Shown: positions 36,968-50,500 of the stretch, one piece after another | Position numbering within the stretch: the first letter of the stretch is position 1 | How the letters are laid out: each line of letters begins with the position of its first letter | Assembly: GCA_015178975.1 (NCBI GenBank) | Contig: WHVD01000072.1 | Span: 1 to 64,000, forward strand | DNA length: 64,000 nt | Direction of reading: 5' to 3' | From: Hysterangium stoloniferum | Lineage: Eukaryota > Basidiomycota > Agaricomycetes > Hysterangiales > Hysterangiaceae | Position numbers and translations under genes: made by a program | The notes under the pieces: generated by a model | Database searches by the model: none | What the model saw: the letters and a program-made list of their open reading frames with translations, nothing else | Told to the model about the DNA's origin: nothing

Positions 36968-37115
36968 AATAAATAATCTGATTCCGTATACTACAAGGTG
37001 TAATCCTCATTAGACCCTACTCTCTTTATTTAATGAATATAAATTTCGATCTTTACAATATATTTCAATCTAATCAGTATATGGATTAAATGAAAAACAA
37101 GGGTGGTGGTATACC

Positions 37116-37822
37116 TTAGCCATGGTCTGGCCGCTCTTGGAAAGTGAGCAGCCATTCCATGGGCCGCAATGGTGTTAGACCGCCGAAGACAGTATAAATG
37201 CCAAGAATATCTATCAGCTTGATGCTGCTATCAAGTTCATAGGTAGCCGGGCCATCAATTAGTCTGTCGCAACGACATGCATGTATGCGTGTGCGTTCCA
37301 TGATTTTGCCTAACTTGTACCACTCGGCCCTGGATAGTGGCGCTTGCAGGAAGTCGTAGATCTCCAAGAGCACATCCTCAACCAGAACGCACTCCCTACC
37401 ACTGGGAAACACCTCTATCTCCCATTTGAAGTGGTCGAATATGATTTTCATTCCTCTTGTTTTCGGCTCGGTGGCACTAATACGGACTTTCGTTGGTGAC
37501 GCCATGTGTTCATTACTACCAGGATGTCTTGAAGTGGAAGGATGAAACCTTACATCCCATATTATGCTATCGGTTCGACACAATAGATGGTGGAGAGCAA
37601 ACAGCGGCATTTCTGTAATACAATTGGGGACATTTAGACGAGAAGACAAAGATGCTGTAAGTAACGCGTACGTTCGGAATCATGCATCCCGCTGTATGGC
37701 GCACCGTGTAGCCGCGACAGGTAAGTCAGATCATAGGCCCATGGAATGCCCTGAGGAAAGTGTCCATGCCATTCTTTAGGAATGTCTCGGGATTTGTTGC
37801 ATTTATACGATCGTGACGGCAT
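37116..37822 (-). CDS. DUF6699 domain protein, gene B2 (218 aa, two exons)
   Basis: Exon 1 is 37,822-37,705 and exon 2 is 37,654-37,116 on the minus strand. The 50-bp intron (GTGCGC...TTACAG) joins in phase 1. The start is the ATG at 37,822, which lies just outside the duplicated segment. The protein shows the complete DUF6699 pattern: ITEMPLFALHHLLCRTD and IIWDVRFHPST as the first strands, then LVEDVLLEIYDFLQAPL, ACRCDRLI, KLIDILGIYTVFGGL and PMEWLLTF. It is shorter at the N-terminus than A1/B1 and has no Pro/Tyr-rich leader. The left duplicate is dead, so this is the only working version of this gene in the window. Confidence 0.82.
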
Positions 37823-39095
37823 TTTTACTTGGAAGGGTGCTTGTATATGTGGGAGGTGCTTAAGATGAAGATTAGAGAGCTATTATAACATCTCCGGCAG
37901 CAGAGAGCGAACCTATGCAGCAGCACCGCCTCGACACTTGATACCAGCGTGATGAAAGCTTTGCCGGGCTATTAATTGCACGACCTCATTAATTGCATGT
38001 GCCTGTGTTGATCTGAATGAAACTACTCACGAGCGACGAGCAAAAGACCAGCCTTCGTCAAAACAAAACGGATCAAAAGTAGCTTATCCGTAGGAAATAG
38101 CTGTGAAGAAAAGGTGGCCACAAGACAATCACATAAGTAATCATTGGCAACGGCACCGCTTCGGGCCCATCATTGACCGTGGAAAAATTTCTGACCCTGT
38201 ACAGTCAAGGTTTGATCCGTGACCTACAGAAGGACTTGGGGGCTGGGAATGTAATGGCAATGACGGTAAATAGCACAAGTTTGCAGGACTCCCGAAAATC
38301 CCCAGATATAGGCCAAATCTCTGTTTTTGGACCGTTTTATCGACCGGACAGAAGTGTAATTTGCCTGTTTTTTCTGGGATGAGTCTGGCCTCCAAAATCA
38401 ACCATTTCTTATCTTTGCTTCTCTCCTGAAAATCCACCTCCCCCGCCCCATCTCAGCTTTTGAGCGTGAAGTAAACATTACATTGTAGCGATAAAAAATG
38501 GCAATTTAAGCCACTTTACATGGAAATGCTTACGCTATTGTTTATCATTTGACATATTGATACCATTTCGAATTAGTTATAGTGCTGTGAATCTGCTTCC
38601 ATTTGTAACCCTATGATTTATGAGCTGATAACCTATCAAACTACTGTTGTCCCAACCTCTTCTCTAAGCCCTCCAAAACTGCGGAACAAGGAGACGACCT
38701 ATCCATTAACCACGAGTATATTTCTCATGGGTAATCTTTTCGTAAAATAAAATGCTGCTCTTCCCAGAAGATATATTGGGATCCGGCCAAAGCCTCTGAT
38801 AGATGTCGCATATTGGAAGAAGTCGTCTCACATTCCTTTCGAACAACAGACGGCTCGTGTCCCAGTAGCGGGTATTTTATACTTATCAGTCCATTCCGAA
38901 GGACCGCGAAGGTAAGAACGATACTGTTGTGTGCTTGTCTCGGATATTAGGTTAACTGCTGTTACCTGGGGCAAAAAAAAAACTCATAATTCCACCCGTG
39001 ACGTGCTTATTTAAGTCCATACGGCCTTGTCTTATTGGAAGGAATCTAAAGCTCACTCATATATATATTAGCCATATATGAATCATGAATCATGA

Positions 39096-39172
39096 ATCAC
39101 GTTGCAGTATTCGAACCCAAGCGTAATGTCAATGACGAATAACCCTAACCACTACACCGTTCAGTGATCACG
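39096..39172 (-). other. tRNA-like segment, degenerate (possible SINE head)
   Basis: On the minus strand an A-box-like TAGTGGTTAGGG is followed about 30 nt later by the B-box-like GGGTTCGAATAC, the order and spacing of an internal Pol III promoter; GTC stands near the anticodon position as in tRNA-Asp. The T stem does not pair and only four acceptor pairs form, so it is not a working tRNA. Confidence 0.35.
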
Positions 39173-39926
39173 GTCCAGACCTGAACACACTCCCTTGCCT
39201 GAAACGCGGGCAGGGAATCTGACCTTCAACGGTTTGGGCAACTCGTACCCGGACTTCGAGACCGAAGGTCTATTCGTCAAAATGCCTGTCCCGGCCGGAT
39301 TAATACCCCGCCTTTATCAGAGGTCCTGGGACTGTCCTTTCCTCTGCAAGCTTATAGATAGCTCAAGCACTGCCGCATACAAATCTGGGGTCGACCCATA
39401 TATAGTAGTGTGATCGACAGCGTACATCTCGATGGAGTTACTGTCTGTTCTAGTCACTTACATGCTAATCCTACCTATCTAATGTATCGGTTAACTGTAA
39501 ATATACATATAGTGTGAGCTAACACCACTGAGAGGAATAATTAGTCATGCGAAACATATTTAACAATCGAAAAATCTACGCGAAATGTTTATTTGGAGTT
39601 GAACACAGCGCGGGGGGTCCGGACTCTAAAAGAATGTTTTCGTCCGGATTTTGGGAAGTTTAATTCATTTTTCAGAGGTATTTGAAGTGTCGCTCTTGTG
39701 TGATGCGAAACGGTAAGCACTCGTGGCTGTGAAAGCTAAAGCCTTAAATTTTAATCAGATCGAACCTCTTTGAAATATTTATTTTGCACGTCTTAATACT
39801 CGTCCTACCTTTAAACTGTATCCACTTTACCCTTCCAGAAGTATTGAATTAGGATAGCCGCTTGTTGCGATTTCAACGTCGCTGGTGGACGGGTTTGCCA
39901 TTGTGCTGGTAGTTATGAAACCGCCG

Positions 39927-40101
39927 TTCGAAATATCCTCTGAAATTCATGGCAAATTTAAAGTTATCCAAAGAACGTTCCAATTCTTAAAAATGCATTG
40001 GGAATTTTATATATTCTAAATGTTAGAATTGAACTGGGTATATATATATATACTTCGATTGAACTTCAAATTTCCATGAATTTCGGAGGATATTCCGATA
40101 T
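39927..40101. repeat. Palindromic MITE-like element, about 175 bp
   Basis: The left arm (39,927-39,964; core AATATCCTCTGAAATTCATG with one change) and right arm (40,063-40,101) are near-perfect inverted repeats of about 38 bp around a spacer of about 100 bp. A related single arm occurs at 51,725-51,758, so the sequence is dispersed. Confidence 0.7.
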
Positions 40102-41932
40102 TGAGAAGGGGCGCTGTTTGTGGTGGTGGGAATAGCGGGACCACTCGGAAACCGCAACGTTAAGCCTAATCGAAATAGATTGTTCCGCATAGAAGTATTC
40201 TTCCTTATTTGGGCCCAGTGCTTGATGTGACGGATGCATCTAACTAGGATGCGTCCCATCATTTACTCATCCAACCGCATATACAAATTGGCTTCACCTC
40301 ACATCATGGATAGACGCCAATTTGCATTATCCTTGGACAAAAAAAGGAAAATTGTTATGGACATAGCTATTAATACATCTATATGAGCCTTATGAAGTCA
40401 GCTAGGGTTCTTCAACATGCCGCGCCAGCTCACAATGACTACTGGAGGCTATGATCTTCCAGCACCAGTCTAATCGAAGACTTCACCGATCCGTTCTTCC
40501 TCGGGTCGTTCTCCTTCGACAACGCCTTCCCTTGTCCATATTTTCTCATTTGCCACCAGGAATCACCGGTCTATACGCATGCATACATCCCCACCAGCCG
40601 GACATCATGGCTCATCATAAAATTATTAGACACTGTTTTTGTAAATTAAATGTTCCCCAATGTCTTCTCCCATTCGTTTCTGCTTCGACTATAGCCGAGT
40701 AAAACCTATTAATTCGTCTGCATTCGGAGATTGCCTCAATTCTGCCGTTCTCGCCGTAATGCACTATACAGAGATTCAATTGACATCCGACTTCGAAGCT
40801 TCGATGATTCGCAGACCGCTATATTGAAAGTGAACAGTGAGCTTATGGCACGGCCGTAGTTGCATGGATTAGCGGAATTCCCCAAACTGCGATCTGTCCT
40901 GGTTTGAGCTTAAGAGAGGAGAATTTACCTTCTATATATGACGTGTGTATCAGGTTGGTCAGAAGTCTATTGGATGAAGATCCGAAGCTCACCAAGGACC
41001 ATGTGTTACACATTAATCCGAAGGCAACGTGTCAATAGTATACGGTAGTACGGCACTTGACTGGATGAGTAAATTGCTCTAAGGTGCTTGGGATGCTCCT
41101 AATGTCTTATTTAGGACGATACGGGACAAACGATCCCTTCGCGTCGAGAGATTTGTTCTCATCATTTCATGGGCCTGGAGATCACCTGGAGCCAGTCGAC
41201 CCAAATTGAAAAATGTGGAAATGATCTGGACTGGAGCCGCCGGAGCGGCTGTTGTCGGCGAATCCGTCAGGACAAATCAAGACGGACTGGTCCTATAACC
41301 GTTCACGCTTGAATGGGTGCAACAATCGCACCAGAGTTATCCTGTCAAACCTGTCGAACCATCTTGACCCTTGAAACATGATTGAAGTCTCTTGGGATGC
41401 GAACGGCTTTGCGACGACGGTGGATGGGATTCAGAGGCCGCTCTGCCCCAAGCAACCAATACGGCAGCGGCGCTCGGACTGCGGTCTTGAATCCCTGACA
41501 GAAGAAAGCACTTAAAGCCACTATATTTCCCACTGTCACTGCTTCGGGGGTGCCCATTATAGCCTTTTTTCCTACCGGAAACTAATCATGTGCGGTGCTG
41601 ATGTTCCGGTACAGCTTCACTCCGGATTACTCAACTTTCGCTGTGGCTCATCGACCGGTGCGTGGCCTTCGCATACAGCTTTTGGGAGACGCCTGCGGTC
41701 GTACCTAACACCCGTAAAGTCCAATAACATAGCATCACATCTGATGTATAGATATATACAGTGATCCTTTATCGCGTGCGCTATAAAGTAGGATCGCCCT
41801 CCTCTTATATCTCATCCTATCCGCCTTTGTACCATCCTATTATCTTTCCCTTACCTGGGTTGACCGCACCCACATCCGGACAGTGCTGTACCGCCACGAC
41901 CATGAAGAGCTTCCTTTACGATTAATGCAACT

Positions 41933-42607
41933 ATGACACCATCGACACCCCGACCGCGACCTATACCGCTTCCTATAGTCCCCGACCTACCTGCTTGGAC
42001 TAGTAAGTTACTGGCTGTTACTACCTTGTCTTGTTACGAGGCTGATTAATCGCTAGGAGATAAGGGATTGCTTTCCCCGATGACCCCCGGCTACCATGCA
42101 ATCTTCCAGCTGCACCCACTCTTGAGACGCTCATCCCCATTTTCGAAAATTGCCCTCTATAATTTGGAGGAACCACCCTCTACGATCATATTTATTGGCG
42201 AATATATGCCGAGTGCGCTGTCGATGCCGGCGACCACCCCATCCGTCAACCAGTTTCGCATCATGCTGCCGACTACGCCCCCATTGCCTGTGGTGGTGTG
42301 CAACAGCGCTGGCGTCACTGTTTCCGATATATTCAACGCACTTTACAACACGCTGAACTCCCCGATTACGCCGTCTATATGGGACGATCTCAACCTCCCT
42401 CTAATCGTCACTTCCTCACCAGCGACCACCGTCCGTTCACATTCTTACGAGGAGCATCCGTCAGATACATGGCCCAAACTCAAGGCTGAGAGGAAAATCG
42501 ACCTTCTCGAGGGAAGGACCGTTTTCGAAGGGTTAGAGATAGGAAAGTTGGGGACGTGGGAGCTGGCTACGACGCGTGCCCGCCATGCTCACGATACTCA
42601 ACATTGA
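41933..42607 (+). CDS. DUF6699 domain protein, fifth locus (206 aa, two exons)
   Basis: Exons are 41,933-42,002 and 42,057-42,607, joined in phase 1 across a 54-bp GTAAGT...CTAG intron. After a Pro-rich leader (MTPSTPRPRPIPLP) the DUF6699 core has LHPLLRRSSPFSKIALYNL, a variable loop, VTVSDIFNALYNTLNSPI, then KIDLLEGRTVFEGL and a final TWELAT strand. The domain is clearly diverged from the A/B genes, so this is an older paralogue and not part of the recent duplication. No lesions are visible. Four or five DUF6699 loci within 14 kb make this a small family cluster. Confidence 0.8.
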
Positions 42608-45600
42608 TGGTCCACCGACGATGATTTGCACCTCCCGTGCCAGTCGTCCCCTCGTCAGATTTGCGTACATTTACAATTTGATCCAGCATACTCCCCTTAT
42701 GATACGAGCCACGGAAACTCGCTGTCTGTCTTGTAACTCAATAGTTGCCAACGATATCCGTCTTGCCCTGCGTGGTTCGATCATACTCCCAAGGCGCCAT
42801 TGGAATTTCTTTGTGTCCCTTAATGGATTCCTGTCCATATACTAGATGTCTTGAAAAACTTTTCCAACCATAATGAGTCTTGACATTGTATCTTGATGAA
42901 ACGATGATCTTGTTTGGGTTGCCAGATGTTGGTCACCTAATATAGCCTGGCTTATACATCGTCCGTCGATAGGGGGGATTGCACCTGTGTCCGCGCCCCT
43001 CTGGAAACCAGTCCCCTTGGATATCAAAGTCAATCATGAAAAAAACCTGGTGTGGCAGACAAGAATGTCGGTTGCAAAAGATGAGGTCTACAAATAACTA
43101 GCAATTGACGTCACAACAGCCGTAGATGTTTTTTTCTTGTTGGTCATTCGACAGTTCCACGTTTTGATACATCAATCGTGATGCGTTAAATTTGGACCCA
43201 ATGAAGATTGTTCAACAATTAAATCTTGAGGATCCTCCATGCGGAAAGCGCTCGCCGTGAATAGAACGCCAGCCTCGAATTAGGGTTTCTGTCGAGCAGC
43301 CCACAGCATTCACAGGACTTCTTCAGCCACGCACGAGTCTTTTCCACGTGCGCATCCATGTGATCTTCAAAATCGCTCCCGAAGAGAGTATGTGCTTTGG
43401 GTACCTATACTTGTGCCTGAAGTTGCCCCGCTATATATATATGTATATGTAAGCCGTCCAGGCTTGCCTCCAGGTACAGGAAATCCCGTTGAGCCGCAGC
43501 CTACAAGAACTAGTCACAATTCATCTCAAAAGTAGAGAAAATGTCGTCATTGTCGCAGGGGAAACGTTTTGTGAAAGTATCTTCAAGCAGGCCCCTCGAC
43601 GTGTCGTAAGTTGCAGCTCGGGAAGAATCAAGACGTGCCAATGTGCGCTCAATCTCCGAGCTTGCCATGTGCTTTCGCTCCCATGCCTATTATTTCAAAT
43701 AGCAACTCGCAAGAGTCCTGAATGATATCATTCGATGGGTTTGAACTAGATTGAAGCTATTGCTACCACCAGTTGGTTATTGCTTCCGCACCATGACTGC
43801 CAAACGCGAGGTTGATTGTTTCCATCAAATGATTCATGTAAAAGGTGGCTTTGTTAGCAGATCGATTCCATCCAGGTGATGACGGCAGATTTACACTTCG
43901 TGGGCGATCATTATCGTAACAAGGTCCCAGCGATGCACTACATATGGGGCGCGAACCCCTGGAGAGTTGGCAGGGGTTGATTAAGTTTTGTCCGACATAA
44001 ACTTTTGCCGCAGGATCAACATCCTCTGCGAGATAACCTTTGTTCAAAGTTTGGCACCAATGCTGATAATGACAGACTAACAGTTGTAAAACGCCCCCGA
44101 CTAGAAAGCCGAAGGATCTGTGCCCGGCTCAGGCTCTTCCCGGGACGGATTGGCGTGACGAGGCTCCTAGTATAGACGGCCTATGAGAAGCCATGTGAGA
44201 CTTGACGAATGAAATTAAAGGATGACAAATACCGGTCGTCTACAATGGTGTCTCAGTAAGCCCTTCCGACTTGCACGCCAATAGGTTACCTAGCCTCTAA
44301 TTCTAAATACCTACATCTCCAGTGTCCGACTACCCATCGAATGGTTCATACGGGGCCGTTGAGAGAGATGACTCTCAGCGACTCTATGGAAGTACCTGAA
44401 AATTGAATACAGGATAAAAATACAAATGAAAATTCTGATAAACCCGCCCTATCTGGCACTGATGCAGATGAATAAGTCAGGAGAAATTTTTTGAATGGTA
44501 ACCGTGGTTATTTGAGACGCTCTACATCGATACGAACTTGTAATGCGAATCGGGATCGACGATAATCCATTACGTTTCGGTCCAGTGGCGGTACAATACT
44601 GCGCACATTTCGCTTCCCAACCATTGCTGCCACATTCACCCGACTGGGATTCCATTTGAAGCTTAGTGACTGCACATTGTTTTTCTCGATCCTATACCTT
44701 CTCCGTTCCACTTTCTCATATTATTTCCTTTTCTATTTCTGCCCAATATAACACGATCACGTCTATCTATCAAGGTAAGTCCATTTCAGTCGTCTATAAC
44801 CGCATAGACATCGTGTCCATTTGACAAACATTGGTTAGATCAGTTGACAATCTGGGATTCACTGCGCATATGTTATATTTCCCAAAATACCCCTCTCCCC
44901 TACCCCGCTGACTAAACTCTCCAATGTAAGAACATTATGGCCGCTCCAGGATATACGACAATAACAATATAAACCTGAAATATTACGATTTTGACTAATC
45001 ATCGTACACACAACTTTTAAAGCTGATGCAGGCCGTAAAATTAGCTCTTGCGCATCCGCTCGTTGCAGAAATTATGACTCCATATCCACAGTGTAACAAA
45101 TCTTATAAAACATTATCAGCTGTGGTGAAGGAGTCAGGAGTCGGAATTAACACCACGAGTTCGTTGATGTTATTTGGTATGACGTCGAGATCATTGTGTA
45201 GAGTCGGTATAAACTGCTCTGCCAATAATATTCCCGTCGGGGGAATTATTCACGGGTATTATAATCTTATGAGTTCCGATACGGCGTTACAGGTAGCTCA
45301 CAGACAGAAGGGCATTAATTTGAGATCGACGCCTGGTGAAGATCTTGGTTTGATAAGAGCACTTCAAATTCCAATTACATCAGTAAGCAACTCCCCACTC
45401 CCACGACTTTCGCATGGGTTGGAACTTGGAGAGAAATATACTGGAAATGGGAATATTTGAAGATTGTTGAGGCTGTGGAGAGAGGGGAGGTCGATTGAGG
45501 TACTGGAAGCGCTAGTGTGCTTATGGAACACCTTTCTTTAGTAAATACATTTTATCTACCACTGTGGTTAGGCCGTGGAGAATAAAGGCTTCGGAGAAAT

Positions 45601-47548
45601 AAAGACCTCACCTTACCCAAAGTCAGTTCGAACTTCGAAGTTCATGTGCTGTCTGATGTCATTACTAGCATAATCTCTCATAAATGAACAATAGGCTGAT
45701 TTAAGGTGGTTCAGCTGTCATAGTCGGCTGTATAACATTGTGCATATTAACAGTATGCTCTCTATCTTACGTTTCTATCTGACAGGTCTTATCAGAATCT
45801 CCTTTATTTGGAAAAATAGACTACAAAGTGTCTTCAAGCCATACCAAGATATTCGAGCGCTAAATGCTAGTTATACCGATCACCCAAGAATACTGGGACC
45901 AGCACACTATTGGGCAGATATTATTAGATGCATATACCGTCTATGTCACCCCCCCCTAATTTGAGTCCTTCAAATGGATATGTACAAATAACATTGTCGC
46001 GGTTAGGCTTTGACAGACAAATATAATATATTTCTTTTGACATATGAGGCGTACAAAACAGGATCGCGCTGCGCAGAGTAACAACTCCGATTTCAAAAAA
46101 AGAAGAACAAGAAAGAAAAAGACGACGAGAGCAATGTAGGAAGGCAAATTCGATAGCTAAATTCTGACGGAGATAGTAAAGATAATGCATCAGCCAATAC
46201 TTTCACGTGCGGCGCTGAAAAATCAATGTGAGCCCAAGATGGTACGCTGTGTCCATGAGCAAAGCGCACACTACAGCCCATTTTCCATCCTTTCCGGTGC
46301 ATAAACCTTCTGAAAAAAAGGGTTGATGAGGCGGAAAGCAAGCGTCGGCACTGTCCCTTCCATGTGTGGACTGCACAAGATTACTCTGGCACTCGGAATC
46401 AAGCAAAAGACGGAAACATACCAGATCAGAATAACAGTATTCGAGAACCGACGTGTCCAAATTCTTGACATAATAGGCACAGGTCCTGTAGGAGAGGGCA
46501 AACATATGAAATGGGGGGACGTAGAAAGTAAGCCTCGTGCTATTGGCCAAAATCGAAATTGAGCGTTCAATAGCCAAGCAATCCTCCGTTAATGGGGGGA
46601 GGACTCCAGTATTTGAGTTGCAGCTGGTCTGGCCTAGGCTCGGAAACACCGTGATGCTTTAAAAAACGGCCGTTAGAGGATACGAAAAACTCACATTTTG
46701 TGCAGCACACATTGGTTGCGCAGGTTCCATTTGGTAGGTTCTCCCTCGGTTGTAAGGCGCCTTGGCATCTATGGGTCGTTTGTGCCAGACCGTAGTCGTG
46801 AACGTGGAGGGTGGAAGAGGAGACCAAGCTGGCACCATTGCAGTGGTTGTCAACTACATGAGATGGTTAGTACGTCGCAAAACGTGAAAAATTTATCGCT
46901 GACGAGCTGAGCCCATGGATATATTTGTACTAGTGCCCATAGCTGTAGGGATGAATGCCCACGAAGCAAAGATCCATCCAAGGTACAGCATTATCTTGTC
47001 TTGTAGTACTTGGGGGAGTAAGGGCTAGTGGCTATTTGTTATGGCAAAATGATGATAATGTGTTATATATGACACTGATCCACGTCAATCAGACCAAGTT
47101 GGAAAGTGGCATCCATTACTTATGTATTAGACACATGTTGACTATATACTTTGCACATATACAGATAGAAGCTTCCATATTGTGGTTAGTCTCTGACGAT
47201 TCAAGCAAAATTAGGTGGCAGATAGTTGATGATAGCCGGTCGTGGTGATCTTATCACAAAGAAGTGCTATCCATACCCATAAGTAGGCCTGAATTTACAA
47301 TTGATCGTCTGGTATCCAGGCACCGTCACCCGGAAGAAAGTCACCATAATCTTGAAAACAAAATTCAATAAAAATCTTCGAGGCAAGACGCCAGCTAATC
47401 ACGTGACCATCCATCCGGTGTTATGAGACAATGATCAGCCGAAATACACCCTATTGTACTATACATACACATGAAACATACATAAAAACGGACCCCGCTG
47501 CGACGAGAAACCGTCCCCAACCTGCAAAGAATCTGCGTTCACAGGATT
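42608..47548. other. Long region without a recognised gene
   Basis: Scattered open frames occur, the longest at 45,026-45,460 (plus, 144 codons, a possible GTAAGC donor near its end) and 46,203-46,649 (minus, 148 codons). No domain is recognisable and no reliable splice model could be built. The minus frame ends in a hydrophobic segment WAVVCALLMDTAYHLGLTL that might be a membrane helix. Confidence 0.45.
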
Positions 47549-50500
47549 TTAATGCCCTTTTATGGCGGCCTTCTTTGTCACTGACTTAGTCGACTTCGAC
47601 TTCGACTTCGATTCTGATGTCTTTCCCCTGCCTTTTTTCGGGTACATATTGGAAAGATTCTTCCCCGCATCCATTTCAGCAAGAAACTTGACTTCCTCGG
47701 GCAAATCGGTCGCCTGTGCACGCAACCATCTGGCATTCTTCGCTCGATGCACCAAGCAATCGGGAGCCACATAGCCTTTCAGCATTTCGGAATTAATGGT
47801 GGGCAACGCATCTATCTCCATAGGTCGTCCATCCTTCCATAACGTACCCCCGTTTGTCTTTTCCAGTGTGTTCTGAATATCCAACGTTTCGCCAGGAGGA
47901 ATTGGTATAGGCTGACTGGGCGTAACACAGGCCATATCGACCTCCTTCCTCAGGACTTTGTCCACATCAACGGCACTAAAGAATGCCACGCCTTGAGGCA
48001 GGTCATCCATGCCTAAGCGATATGCGAACATGGATCGAGTCCAAAGGTTTGCTATTTGCAGAGCGAGAGCAGCGCGATACTTGTCCTCTTCTTTCACGAG
48101 ATATCGGAGCTCATCGTGAACTGAGATAAGGTAGCGAGCGTCAATGTTATACGCTTGAAGTAGATGCTCCATCGAGACGATGAGGAGGTGGAGATAATCA
48201 ACACCTGAGGATTGAACCACCCAGTTGATGCGCGATGGGAGATAGTCTGCACCGAATTTCTCTGGAAGATACTGCTTCGACAAAGCATAGGTTACGCCAC
48301 AACCAAGAGCAGGTGTCTTCGGCTCGTCAGACAGCGCGATCTGTTCTAGCTTATTGAACACATAGCTCTCGGTGCCCCCATACCAAAACTTGCCACCAAA
48401 CATATCCGGACGATGCGTGTTCTTGCCCTTGGTAGACGAATAGAGTTGCTCAGCCAGCTTCTGGGCCTGTTCTGGCAACATAGCCGCATTCCCCTGCATT
48501 AGCAGCAACATCGCGTGCTTCATACCCGCCCCATAAATACGCGAATAATTGAAGACCTTCGCCTGATCACGCGATATACCAAGGATACTCGCCGTCTTCG
48601 AATGCAGATCCGTGCCGGCCTTCTTTGTCCCCTCCAGCGTCATCCACCCAATCGCCGTCGCACCATGCAACCCAAACTGCGCGTCACCCATACAACTCGA
48701 AATCCACAGCTCCTCCGAGTCAACGTCCGCACCGACAATAGCGTACCCTTCTGGCGCGCGCACCATCGCCTTCAGCTCCGATCCGATCCGGTTCTTCTTT
48801 GCGTTAGACGCGGTCAACCAGGTCTTCTCGATCGCACGACGCGTCACAGTCCCCATTGTGATGACCTGGGGAAGGATAATGCCCCATTTCTTCCCGGGAC
48901 CAGAAGGACCGAGCGCCTGCAGCCCTTGCCGGCCATCCCTATCCCAAACAACAATTTGCTTTGTAATGCGATCACGCGCACTAATCCAGTAGCTGCACTG
49001 TGCGTTAACTTCGAGTGCTTCTCCGGCAATGGGCTGAGGGCTGCTGAGGGTTCCGTCTGTTGCGAATTTAATGAACGTTTTGCCCATGGGGTTGCCGACG
49101 TTTGCGGTTTCACCATCTTTGTGTGGGAGTTTAAAGAATGCAAATTCACCATCATCGGCACTCGAAATTTTTAGGGTTTCGTCTTCTGCCTCGTAGAACG
49201 AAAGTTCTTTCTGTCGAGTCGTATATGTCTTATTGGTAAGCGCCGCTCGCTCAACACGAAATGTCCACCCGTGTTCGCGCGAGTAAAACATTGGCCAGCC
49301 CTGCCATTTCAAACGCAAGAGTAGAGGTGCAACGCGACTTCGCACTGTTATGTCAAGGTTCTCCGGGCCGGTTTTCACGCCTGCCTTTCCAAGCTGCCAG
49401 TACCACTTGGGGATGACATCGTTCCGACCACCTCTTTCGGCCAACATGTCCGTGTTTCCAGCCTTGACTGGTGTCCATTCGAGCTGCTCAGCCCAAGGTA
49501 AGTATTCACCCTCCCAGTCCTTCGACTTTGTCACGTAGCTCTTGATCATCCTACGCGCACTGTTATCTAGTGATTTGTCGAGTGACTTGTTCTTCTTCGC
49601 TTGACTCATGATCGCTAGCCAAGGCCTCATGCCCTCCCCATCTTTGCTCGATAATTTCTTGGTTTTTAGCAAAAACAGAGATTTCTCAGGATCAAGGAGT
49701 GTTTTGATTTTGATCGGCCCGGGGGAAATAATCCGTTCCTTTATCGGCAATTCAGTGTTTCCACTCAACGAATGCCAACCCACACCTTGTACGAATCGCA
49801 CAGGACGATCTACCAGTTGAAGCCGTAGCAGGTAGGGCAAAATGTTGTGCTTGACATAGGGATGTGACGGGCCGAGGATCTGGAGATCATTGAGAAATTT
49901 TGGAATGTTACCCTGTTTTCCGAAGTCGTTGACTTCTTCAGGGGGCGGTATTGGTGTGAGACCTGAAGCATAAGCCTCCTCATAACCATCGATCCCGCTT
50001 GACCGCACAGACTTAGGGGTCCAGTCTAACTGCTCCATCCAGACGTCGCCCTTCCAGCGATCATCCCCACAGAGCTGGCGAGCCTCTTCGGCGAGTTTTC
50101 GAAGGGCGAGGACCACCTTATTATCGAGAGTGTGATATTGCTCGTCGGCCAGTCGGAGGTATTCTTCCCAAGTCTCGTTGACGGGCAAGAAGCTGCTTCC
50201 CATGCTGCACATTCCCGCAAAACTCACGGGGTTGGGGCACCGCTCCAAAAATGCCGGAAGTGTCTTTCGGAATACCTCATGCGTCACGGCGACATCGCTG
50301 GCACAATACGTGAGGTAAGATGGGAGGTCGGCAAGGATGGCTTCCGGTGTTAATTTCATGAAATCGCTTCGAGTCGATTTGTCGACTTCGATGCCGCAGT
50401 GGAGACGGGCAACGTCGGCGAGCGAATTCGCTGCTGTAGAATCCTCCCACCGTTTCTTTGCCGATTCACTGTCCTCTTCCTCCTCGCCGCCAACCTCATG

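Larger units (their letters stand above)
33294..37803. repeat. Young tandem duplication, copy B (4510 bp)
   Basis: This is the right-hand copy. The right border, after GGGATTTGTTGCATT, is where the sequence stops matching copy A. It keeps the original right flank, which includes the start codon of the minus-strand DUF6699 gene. Confidence 0.95.
37823..41932. other. Gene-poor spacer between the duplication and the fifth DUF6699 gene
   Basis: No recognised gene. It holds a palindromic MITE-like element (39,927-40,101) and a tRNA-like segment (39,096-39,172, minus strand). Short open frames at 38,141-38,437, 39,195-39,413 and 41,345-41,557 have no recognisable content. Confidence 0.5.

Noticed and set aside
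46203..46649. Minus-strand frame with a hydrophobic end, considered as a small membrane protein
   Set aside because: Only one possible membrane helix, no splice model and no family match that I can defend.
48515..49174. 219-codon frame opposite the MIP1 polymerase domain
   Set aside because: It is antisense to a strongly conserved coding region and has no independent evidence.
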